A stretch of 64,000 bases of DNA from Candidatus Zixiibacteriota bacterium (GTDB lineage Bacteria > Zixibacteria > MSB-5A5 > WJJR01): positions 44,163-108,162 of the forward strand of contig DASWIS010000020.1 in NCBI GenBank assembly GCA_036397555.1, read 5' to 3'. A program made the position numbers and the translations under genes. Shown here piece after piece: positions 34,867 through 42,399 of the stretch; within the stretch, counting starts at the first letter, position 1, and each line of letters opens with the position of its first letter. The notes under the pieces are model-generated. The model did not search any database, was not told the DNA's origin, and saw only the letters and a list, made by a program, of their open reading frames with translations.

Positions 34867-36051
34867 ATGACACCTGACGTGATGATTTGCGAAGGAGCGC
34901 GGACTCCATTCGGGGAGTTTTGCCGCTCGCTGAAGGATGTCTCCGCCATCGATTTGGGCGCGCACGCCGCCAAAGCGGCGATGGCCAAGTCCAATGTCAA
35001 ACCCGAGACCGTGGACCATGTCATCATGGGCAACGCCACTCAGACATCCGGCGATGCGTTGTATGGCGCGCGTCATGTCGGCCTCAAGTCCGGCGTGCCG
35101 ATCACTACGCCGGGGCTGACGGTCAATCGCATTTGCGGGTCGGGCTTGCAGGCGATTGTCTCGGCAGCGCAACTGATCCAACTCGGCGATGCGCAGATCG
35201 TGCTCGCCGGCGGCATGGAAAACATGTCGCAGACCCCGCATGTCATCCGTGGCGCGCGCTGGGGCATCCCCTTGGGACAAGCGCCGATGGAAGACCAGCT
35301 CTGGACGGCGCTGACCGATCCCTTCTGCGGATTGAACATGGCGCAGACCGCCGAGAAGCTTGCCGAACAACATGGAATCACGCGACGCGACGCCGATCAA
35401 TACGCGCTGCGTTCCTTTACCGCGGCTCAGAATGCGCGTCAGAAGTGCTGGCTCTCCTCGGAGATCGCGCCGGTCGAATTGCCGGGACGGAGAGGCGAGA
35501 CGATCACGATCAAAGACGACGAACATATTCGTGAGACATCGCTGGAGCAATTGGCCGCGCTGAAGCCGGTGTTCAAGAAGGACGGGATTGTCACTGCCGG
35601 CAACGCCTCCGGCATCAACGATGGCGCGGCGGTGTTGGTGATCGCCTCAAAGCAAGTGGCCGAGAAGCACGGATTGAAAGTCCTCGGACGTCTCGTTTCC
35701 TATGGCATCGCCGGTGTTCCGCCGGAGATCATGGGGATCGGCCCGGTCGATGCGATCAAGCTGGCATTGCAGCGCGCCAAGCTCGACCTCAGGGACCTCG
35801 ACTTGGTCGAAATCAACGAGGCATTCGCGGCGCAATACCTCGCCTGCGAGAAGGCGCTCGGCCTCCCGCGCGAAAAAGCCAACGTCAACGGCGGCGCGGT
35901 CGCCATCGGCCATCCACTCGGCGCCTCGGGCGCGCGGCTGACGCTCACGCTCTTGTATGAAATGCACCGCCGTGGATCGCGCTACGGCTGCGCCTCGCTC
36001 TGCATCGGCGGCGGCCAGGGCATCGCCGCGATTTATGAGCGGGTGGGGTAG
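34867..36051 (+). CDS. Thiolase (acetyl-CoA C-acetyltransferase)
   Basis: 394 residues from the ATG at 34867 (GAGGAGTGAAA in front). Condenses two acetyl-CoA or cleaves 3-ketoacyl-CoA. The catalytic triad is complete: nucleophile Cys 90 (RICGSGLQA), His 349 (GGAVAIGHPLGASGAR) and Cys 379 (CIGGGQG). The length and the C-terminal CASLCIGGGQG favour the biosynthetic acetoacetyl-CoA thiolase type. It is followed by a small gene and, after 250 bp, by an ADP-forming acyl-CoA synthetase, suggesting acyl-CoA metabolism. Chain-length specificity is not determinable here. Confidence 0.93.
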   Translation: MTPDVMICEGARTPFGEFCRSLKDVSAIDLGAHAAKAAMAKSNVKPETVDHVIMGNATQTSGDALYGARHVGLKSGVPITTPGLTVNRICGSGLQAIVSAAQLIQLGDAQIVLAGGMENMSQTPHVIRGARWGIPLGQAPMEDQLWTALTDPFCGLNMAQTAEKLAEQHGITRRDADQYALRSFTAAQNARQKCWLSSEIAPVELPGRRGETITIKDDEHIRETSLEQLAALKPVFKKDGIVTAGNASGINDGAAVLVIASKQVAEKHGLKVLGRLVSYGIAGVPPEIMGIGPVDAIKLALQRAKLDLRDLDLVEINEAFAAQYLACEKALGLPREKANVNGGAVAIGHPLGASGARLTLTLLYEMHRRGSRYGCASLCIGGGQGIAAIYERVG

Positions 36052-36072
36052 CGCTTTGTCCGACCGGCACGT

Positions 36073-36303
36073 ATGAAAGAACGCAACAAGCCGTTAGCGA
36101 ACGCGCCATTCAGCTATCGCCCGCTGAAAGGCAATCGTGTGCAACTGCTGTATGGGGGACGGGTTGTCGTAACTCTGTCGAGTGCGGAAGGCGCGAAGTT
36201 TCTCACGAAAGTCGCCGCGTGTCCGCCGGAAGACGCACAACTGTTGCTGGCGCGTGCGACGAAAAACTTCAAGCGCGGCAACGAACGGCAGAAGCAGAAC
36301 TAG
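36073..36303 (+). CDS. Small conserved-looking hypothetical protein (76 residues)
   Basis: Starts 21 bp after the thiolase stop. Lysine- and arginine-rich, with a central beta-strand pattern NRVQLLYGGRVVVTLSS followed by an amphipathic helix (EGAKFLTKVAACPPEDAQLLLARATKNFKRG). No signal, membrane segment or known motif. Compact, well-patterned secondary structure and proximity to thiolase suggest a genuine gene. Confidence 0.6.
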   Translation: MKERNKPLANAPFSYRPLKGNRVQLLYGGRVVVTLSSAEGAKFLTKVAACPPEDAQLLLARATKNFKRGNERQKQN

Positions 36304-36350
36304 GGATCGCCGTCGCAGCGACCGGCGAAAGCTCCCAGCCCAGTCCGGTA

Positions 36351-36393
36351 GGGGCACGGCCCCGCAAGCGGGATCTTCGACGCGCCGTGCCCC
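36351..36393. repeat. Nested inverted repeat (GGGGCACGG/CCGTGCCCC family)
   Basis: Outer arms GGGGCACGGC (36351-36360) and GCCGTGCCCC (36384-36393) match the arms of the palindrome at 30884-30915; inside lies a second hairpin CCCGC-AA-GCGGG (36361-36372). It sits 48 bp after the small gene following thiolase. A dispersed intergenic element that may act as a transcription stop. Confidence 0.7.
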
Positions 36394-36555
36394 GATGGGA
36401 CTTGTCAAAACCTGACAACAATTGTCAACACCGCACTTCTCCACTCCACAACTGACGCGCTTCCGTCGTATTTTGGCCCTTGGTTGGTTTTGGGAGGGCG
36501 AGGGTTCTGCCGAGCCTAAAGCGAGGTTCGGTAAAACCGCGCCCTCCCAAGGCAG

Positions 36556-38682
36556 ATGAATCGTGACATGAATACGCCCGAAGGACTCGACAAGATTTTC
36601 AAACCCCGTTCGGTGGCGGTCATCGGTGCGACCAGCCGTCCGGGGACCATCGGGCGCGAGCTGACCCACAACCTCATCGCCTTCGATTTCAAAGGCAAAA
36701 TCTTCCCGGTCAACCCGACCGCACAATACATCCACTCGATTAAGTGCTACCCATCGGTGCTCGACATTCCCGATCCGGTCGATCTGGCGATGATCGTCGT
36801 GCGCCGCGATCTGGTTTTGGGAATTGTCGAGGAATGCGGGCAGAAGGGTGTCGGCGGGATCGTCATCATCACCGCCGGGTTTCGCGAGACCGGAGCTGAG
36901 GGCGCGGCGCTCGAAGACCGGATCATGGAGCGCTGCCGTCACTACAAGATGCGCCTGATCGGTCCCAATTGCTTTGGCGTCATCAACACCAATGAGTCGG
37001 TCTCGCTGAATGCGACTTTTGCGCGCACGCCGCCGTTGCCGGGCCGGATCGGCTTCATGTCGCAGTCGGGGGCGCTGGGCGAGGCGATTCTCAATCACGC
37101 GCGACGGTTGGGCATCGGCTTTTCGATGTTCGCCTCGGTCGGCAACAAGACCGATGTCTCCGGCAACACGCTGCTGTCATACTGGCGCGACGATCCCGAC
37201 ACGCAAATCATCCTGCTGTATCTCGAAAGCTTCGGCGATGCGGAATCGTTCACCCGCATTGCGCGCGAGGTCTCGCGCAGCAAGCCGATCATCGCGGTCA
37301 AGTCGGGCAAGACCTTCGCCGGGGCGCGGGCGACCATCTCGCACACCGGGGCGATGGCCGGGCACGACATCGGCGTCGATGCGCTCTTTGACCAATGCGG
37401 CGTGCTGCGGGTCGAATCGATGGAGGAGCTCTTCGATCTGGCGCTGGCGATGGACCGTCAGCCGGTCCCCCGGGGAAACCGTGTGGCGATTCTTACCAAT
37501 GCCGGCGGTCCCGGAATCCTGGCGACCGATGCGGCGGTCAACTCCGGGCTGGAAATGGCGACGCTGGCGGACAAGACGGTCGCCACGCTACGGGCGAACC
37601 TTCCGGCGGCGGCCGCCACCGGCAATCCGGTCGACATGATCGCCTCGGCCGACGGCAAGGACTATCGCATGGCGCTGGATGCCTTGTTCGCCGACGCCAA
37701 TGTCGACGCACTCATCTGCATCTTCGTGCCGCCGGTGATGATCGATGAACTGGCGGTGGCCGAAGCGATCATCGACGCGCGCGGCGGCACCGACAAGCCG
37801 CTGCTGGCCTGCTTCATGGGCCCGGGCGAGGGCATGGCAGGTTCCGCGCGTCTGAAGAGCGCCGGAATCCCGGTTTATACCTTTCCTGAAGAAATCGCCA
37901 ACGTCTATCGGATGATGCACAAGTACAACGTGTGGCGCGCCCGTCCGGCGCGCGGCGCCGGCCCGGTCCCCGACCGTGTCGAGCAGGCAAGGCGAAAACT
38001 CACGGAACTGGCCGCAGCCGGCACACAGCAGCTCTCCGGACAAACCGCCGGGGAGGTGCTGGCGATGGCGGGCATTCCGACTGCCCCGCTGCGAACCGCG
38101 GCCGACCCCACCGCAGCGGTCTCAATCGCCGAATCATTGGGATATCCGGTCGTACTGAAGCTGGAAGCCGATGGACTCACCCACAAGACGGAAATCGGCG
38201 GCGTGATCGTCGATATTCGTACGGCCGACGAGGTGACCCGGCACTACGCCCAACTGATCATGCGCGCGCAGAAGAGCAAGCTGATGCATCCGCGCATCGC
38301 GGTGCAGGCGATGGTGGACGGCGGAGTCGAAATGGCGCTGGGCATGGTGCGCGATCCCAAGTTCGGCCCGCTGGTGATGTGCGGACTCGGGGGGGTTTTT
38401 ATCGAAGTCGTCCGCGACATCGCCTTTCGACTGCCGCCGGTCACGCGGGAGGATGCCCGGGAAATGGTCGAGTCGCTGAAGGGATACAAACTGTTGACCG
38501 GATACCGAGGCGCGCCGCCATGCGATTTAAATCCCCTGCTCGATGCGCTCGTCGCCATATCGCAATTGGTCTCCGGGATGCCATGCCTGCACGAGCTGGA
38601 CATCAATCCTTTTGTGGTGACTCCGGCCGGGGAGACCAGTTGCGCCATCGACGCCCGCATCCTCTTCGCAGACTCGGTGTAA
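36556..38682 (+). CDS. ADP-forming acetyl-CoA/acyl-CoA synthetase, fused alpha and beta subunits
   Basis: 708 residues. Converts acyl-CoA, ADP and phosphate to acid, CoA and ATP (reversible), conserving energy from thioesters. Order: CoA-binding Rossmann domain (IFKPRSVAVIGATSRPGTIG), succinyl-CoA-synthetase-like flavodoxin domain with GRIGFMSQSGALG and the phospho-histidine region ISHTGAMAG, then an ATP-grasp domain (GYPVVLKLEADGLTHKTEIGGV, GLGGVFIEVVRD). Such fusions are common in anaerobes and fit a cell using PFOR. It may act with the upstream thiolase. The start has no strong ribosome site; an ATG four codons in is possible. Confidence 0.93.
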   Translation: MNRDMNTPEGLDKIFKPRSVAVIGATSRPGTIGRELTHNLIAFDFKGKIFPVNPTAQYIHSIKCYPSVLDIPDPVDLAMIVVRRDLVLGIVEECGQKGVGGIVIITAGFRETGAEGAALEDRIMERCRHYKMRLIGPNCFGVINTNESVSLNATFARTPPLPGRIGFMSQSGALGEAILNHARRLGIGFSMFASVGNKTDVSGNTLLSYWRDDPDTQIILLYLESFGDAESFTRIAREVSRSKPIIAVKSGKTFAGARATISHTGAMAGHDIGVDALFDQCGVLRVESMEELFDLALAMDRQPVPRGNRVAILTNAGGPGILATDAAVNSGLEMATLADKTVATLRANLPAAAATGNPVDMIASADGKDYRMALDALFADANVDALICIFVPPVMIDELAVAEAIIDARGGTDKPLLACFMGPGEGMAGSARLKSAGIPVYTFPEEIANVYRMMHKYNVWRARPARGAGPVPDRVEQARRKLTELAAAGTQQLSGQTAGEVLAMAGIPTAPLRTAADPTAAVSIAESLGYPVVLKLEADGLTHKTEIGGVIVDIRTADEVTRHYAQLIMRAQKSKLMHPRIAVQAMVDGGVEMALGMVRDPKFGPLVMCGLGGVFIEVVRDIAFRLPPVTREDAREMVESLKGYKLLTGYRGAPPCDLNPLLDALVAISQLVSGMPCLHELDINPFVVTPAGETSCAIDARILFADSV

Positions 38683-38711
38683 TCGGCAATTCCTCCCTCA
38701 TTGCCATCAAT

Positions 38712-38741
38712 CAAACGGCCCCTCGCGTGAGGGGCCGTTTG
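38712..38741. terminator. Terminator hairpin, usable in both directions
   Basis: Perfect stem CAAACGGCCCC (38712-38722) with GGGGCCGTTTG (38731-38741) and an 8-nt loop, 29 bp after the acyl-CoA synthetase stop and facing the convergent dockerin gene. The arms supply short A and T runs on either strand. The rest of the interval to 38995 has nothing I recognise. Confidence 0.75.
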
Positions 38742-38995
38742 CCGATCTTAGGGGAGAACAACTTCCCGGTACTGCTTGCAGGGTTATTTGGAAAGCACTA
38801 CCTGGGCCATGGAAAGCTGCCCTCCCGAGGGACTCGGATTATCGGTTGTCCCCATCCCTTGATTGACGTGAATGCGGGCTGAGGGACCGACAGACATCAG
38901 ATTTGGGTTTCCCGACCAGATGCAAATTACCGGCGATTGCCGATTCTGTCAACACTTCAAAACAGGCGAATGACAATTCCGTGACGCCGATGCCG

Positions 38996-39970
38996 CTACG
39001 AGCACGGGAGCGGCTGCGGTCCGGCACGGAAGACATGGTTGACGAGCGCCACGACATCGAAGACGTTGATGGTCCCGTCGCAATTGAGATCGCCCACCGC
39101 GAACGGACACGGCGCCGCTCCGTTGCGGAATGCCGTCGAGACAAGGTAGACGACATCAAAGACATTGAATACGCCGTTGTGATCCACGTCGCCGATCAGC
39201 GAATAGGGCACTGTAACGGTGCCGTCCTGAATGCGAATGCGCCGTTCATAGACAACGAGCGAGTCGAATAGCAGCGTCGTATCGGGATTCACGATCGTCG
39301 TGTCGGGCATGCCGTAATAGACCGAATCATTCCCCGGGATGACCTTCCCCTTGGTGTCGGAAAAATAGGTGCCGACCGTATTGATGTCGAACGTCACCAC
39401 ACGATCGGAATCCGAGTCGGGGATCTCACAGGCCATTTGACCGATGACCTTGATCAGCACACCCTGCACGAAGGGCACGATCGGCAGCGGGTACTGGTCG
39501 CCGTCGACGTCGGCGATTCCGGTCAAGCGGATGTTCAGACCGCCGAACGTGTTTGCCTGGGTGAAGTCCCACTGTTGGACAAGTGTTCCCTGGGTCGTGG
39601 ACGGCACCACCGCCAGAGTGCACGCCTCCTCGATGATCTCATCGCACACCGGGGGATTGGCGCATTCGTAGCAGGTGGTCGCGATCGTGTCCGATTCATA
39701 CACCATCAGGTCCGGACGCGAGAGCGTGATCGACAACTGAAATCCCTGGACGGAGTCCGTCAGGTTGTCCAGGATGACCGAGACCGGCACACCGGTTCCC
39801 GGCGAGCCCAGCGTATCGCCGATGTCGACCGTCAGAACCGTGTCATGATAGATCGTCGTATCCTCGCCCGTGCGGATGATTGTGGCCTCCGCCGATGCCG
39901 GGATTAGCGCGGCGCACACGATCAAGACGGCAACGATCCCGAGCATCTGGATCCAGTTGTTACGGGGCAT
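38996..39970 (-). CDS. Secreted cohesin-like protein with C-terminal dockerin-like domain
   Basis: 324 residues: signal peptide (MLGIVAVLIVCAALIPASAEA), then a beta-sandwich of cohesin or carbohydrate-binding type (DIGDTLGSPGTGVPVSVILD, VQGFQLSITLSRPDLMVYES), and two dockerin-like units (GVFNVFDVVYLVSTAFRNG and TINVFDVVALVNHVFRAG). Both halves of a possible cohesin-dockerin interaction thus sit in one chain. The gene upstream on the same strand (40493-41164) is a shorter relative of the sandwich part. Proposed role: surface assembly or scaffolding, inferred only. Confidence 0.8.
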   Translation of the reverse strand: MPRNNWIQMLGIVAVLIVCAALIPASAEATIIRTGEDTTIYHDTVLTVDIGDTLGSPGTGVPVSVILDNLTDSVQGFQLSITLSRPDLMVYESDTIATTCYECANPPVCDEIIEEACTLAVVPSTTQGTLVQQWDFTQANTFGGLNIRLTGIADVDGDQYPLPIVPFVQGVLIKVIGQMACEIPDSDSDRVVTFDINTVGTYFSDTKGKVIPGNDSVYYGMPDTTIVNPDTTLLFDSLVVYERRIRIQDGTVTVPYSLIGDVDHNGVFNVFDVVYLVSTAFRNGAAPCPFAVGDLNCDGTINVFDVVALVNHVFRAGPQPLPCS

Positions 39971-40492
39971 GGACTACTCCTTGCAGTTGAGGGACCTACG
40001 GCGTTGCATCCGGTCGCATGCGCATGGACCTGTCGCATGTGGGCACGTCCGCGACCCGAGGCGCGGTCGCCCTCAAGGTGGTCCCACACCTTGTGGACCT
40101 GCGTCTGTTATCGTTTATCGAACCGATGAACGCATCGCTCGAGCGCCGAAATCACCACAACGACCTGAGCTTGAATCGGTCCGACAAACCGTGCGCAGTT
40201 TTAAATGGCTGCAACTCCCGTTACTTCATCCGTCAAGTCTCGCTTGACGTCCTAGGCAGAAAAAAAGAGGTATTGGGGCCCGGCATTTTCACCTCAGCCC
40301 ACCAGTCATTGACCATAATTAGCAGGAAGATTGGCAATTGTCAAGCGGTTGGGACGCAAAACTGAAGCGTCGCGACGCCATCGACACTTAACGCAGCACA
40401 CACAGCCGGGCCGAATGCCCACAATACATTGACACACTGTGAGTTACGCGAATTGACGGCCGTCCATGGCCCCTCGATTAAATCTTTGTTCA
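39971..40492. other. Intergenic stretch, nothing recognised
   Basis: About 520 bp between the two cohesin-like genes. Contains an A-rich run near 40259-40268 but no convincing ORF, hairpin or promoter. Presumably holds the promoter of the downstream (minus-strand) dockerin gene. Confidence 0.45.
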
Positions 40493-41164
40493 TCAATAGC
40501 CTTTGCACTTTTCTTGTGTCGCACTGGTCGAGCGTGTGATCACCGGGTTGTACAACTCTCCGCGAGTATTGGCCACAAACGTCCCCATCGGTTCAAATCG
40601 CACGATCGCGCTATCGGAGCGCGACACGATGCCTGCTACCGACGGCTTCGCTGTCAGCGGCAACCTGAACAGCAGTCCGCGGCTGAGAGGCGGCAACGCT
40701 TTGGCGACTACAGAATCTTGCGCTATCATCTGCGACAGCAGCGTGACTTTTGCCGTGAACAGATTCGGGCTGCTGGCGCCGACATACTCCCACTCCGACA
40801 GCAGTCCGCCGCTGGTGTCACAACGCAGCTCGGTGCCTGACAGCGCGCGCAGCGGGGCCGTCGCCGAATCGTCGCGGTGCACGGGCGCAGCGCTGTTGAA
40901 CCGGAGTGAATCCGGACGCTGGAAGGAGAACAGATCGGGACGATCCCAGGTCAGCAGTGCTTCGATACCGGCGATCGAATCGGGCGAGGACAAAAGCCAA
41001 CATTCCAGCGACTGCGGACAGCCGGACGCATCAGCCGCAATCCGTAGCTCCAGGGTCACGGGGCCGGCGTTCGCCGGTGACGCCGATTTCGTGGTCTCGG
41101 CCCTCGCGGCGCCGGCCGCGACGAGTGCCGCAACGACGTATCGAATCATGGAATATCGCATCAT
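40493..41164 (-). CDS. Secreted cohesin-like protein without dockerin
   Basis: 223 residues with signal peptide (YVVAALVAAGAARA). The body resembles the sandwich of the next gene (VTLELRIAADASG..., IAGIEALLTWDRPDLFSF; and near the end VRFEPMGTFVANTRGELYNP against VTFDINTVGTYFSDTKGKV). It stops where the neighbour continues into its dockerin-like units. A second ATG six codons in is an alternative start. May be a cohesin-like receptor or a truncated paralogue. Confidence 0.7.
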   Translation of the reverse strand: MMRYSMIRYVVAALVAAGAARAETTKSASPANAGPVTLELRIAADASGCPQSLECWLLSSPDSIAGIEALLTWDRPDLFSFQRPDSLRFNSAAPVHRDDSATAPLRALSGTELRCDTSGGLLSEWEYVGASSPNLFTAKVTLLSQMIAQDSVVAKALPPLSRGLLFRLPLTAKPSVAGIVSRSDSAIVRFEPMGTFVANTRGELYNPVITRSTSATQEKCKGY

Positions 41165-41274
41165 CTCAACCCCTCAGGGTTATAACCCGCTCCTCACGCA
41201 ATATCGGTTGATACACCGACGAATCCAAACGCGGTGCAGTCTCATATCGGCCAGTGGCGTACATTCCCGATGAC

Positions 41275-42366
41275 ATGGCGACACCATCGTCGAAAAACGC
41301 CCGCGTGTCGCTGACCGTCGGCAATCTGTTCGTCCGCTACGGCGGGTACACGGCTGTCAACGACGTCAGTTTTGAAGTCGGCGGCGGGACGATTCTCGGG
41401 ATCATCGGTCCCTCCGGCGCGGGGAAATCGTCGATTCTGGCCGCGCTGACCGGACTGATTGCTTCGACCGGCGTCGTTCGTTTCGACGGCACCGATCTGG
41501 GCAATCGGCCGCCGCAACAACGACGTTTCGCCAATGTCTATCAGGATCACCGACTGTATGATTGGATGACGCTCGCCGAGAATGTGGCATTTCCCTGTCG
41601 GGCGCAGCGGTGGCCCCCACACCGAACCGCCATCGCTGTCGACCGGTTGCTCAGGGAATTTGGTTTATCCGATCGAGCGGATCGCCCGGCCAGACTTCTC
41701 TCCGGGGGCGAGGCGCAGCGTGCCGCACTGGCCCGTGCGCTGGTCTTTGAACCTCAGGCGCTTCTGTTGGATGAACCCTTCTCCGATCTGGATCCGCCGT
41801 TGCGCGGACGTTTGCGTGACCATGTCGCCAGACTGGTGCGAGAACGCGGCATACCGACGATCCTCGTCACGCACGATCGCGATGAAGCGTTGTCTGTTTG
41901 CGATCGTCTGGGGATCTTGATCAACGGCGTTCTGCGGCAGTGCGGCGCGCCGCCCGAACTGCTCAACAATCCGGCCGACTCCGAAACCGCGGAGTTCCTC
42001 GGTTACGCCAACAGTATGAACGGCACCGTCACACAACTGCGCGGCGGCGTTATCGAGTTTAAGGCCAACGGGCGACGCTGGATCGGCCGGTCTGGAAACG
42101 GCCGTCAGTTTGCCGAGGGTGAACACGTGCGGGCACTATTCCGTCCGGCGGATGTGCTCCCCGCCGGCAACGAGCCGCCCGATGCGCCCAATGGAGTGAG
42201 CACAACTTGTCTGCAGGTGACGGTCACCGAGCATGTCCGGCGGATCGCATTGGCCGCACCCGCGACGGACCCATGGGTCGCCCACTGGCCGATGGATCTC
42301 CCGGTCACTCCCGGTTCGACGGTTCACTGCCGGATCGCCCCGGAGCGACTGCTCGTCTACCTTTAA
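41275..42366 (+). CDS. ABC transporter ATP-binding protein, PotA/FbpC type, without linked permease
   Basis: 363 residues from the ATG at 41275. Walker A GPSGAGKSS, Q-loop YQDHRLYDWM, signature LSGGEAQRAALARAL, Walker B LLLDEPFSDLD and H-loop VTHDRDEAL are all intact. A C-terminal extension of about 130 residues ending VTPGSTVHCRIAPERLLVYL corresponds to a TOBE/MOP-like regulatory domain found in importers of iron, sulfate, molybdate or polyamines. Neither permease nor binding protein lies nearby, so partners must be elsewhere. Given the molybdoenzyme maturation genes 25 kb away, molybdate is one possibility, unproven. Confidence 0.85.
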   Translation: MATPSSKNARVSLTVGNLFVRYGGYTAVNDVSFEVGGGTILGIIGPSGAGKSSILAALTGLIASTGVVRFDGTDLGNRPPQQRRFANVYQDHRLYDWMTLAENVAFPCRAQRWPPHRTAIAVDRLLREFGLSDRADRPARLLSGGEAQRAALARALVFEPQALLLDEPFSDLDPPLRGRLRDHVARLVRERGIPTILVTHDRDEALSVCDRLGILINGVLRQCGAPPELLNNPADSETAEFLGYANSMNGTVTQLRGGVIEFKANGRRWIGRSGNGRQFAEGEHVRALFRPADVLPAGNEPPDAPNGVSTTCLQVTVTEHVRRIALAAPATDPWVAHWPMDLPVTPGSTVHCRIAPERLLVYL

Positions 42367-42399
42367 GATCGCCATGACCGATGGCCGTTTCCAGACCGG

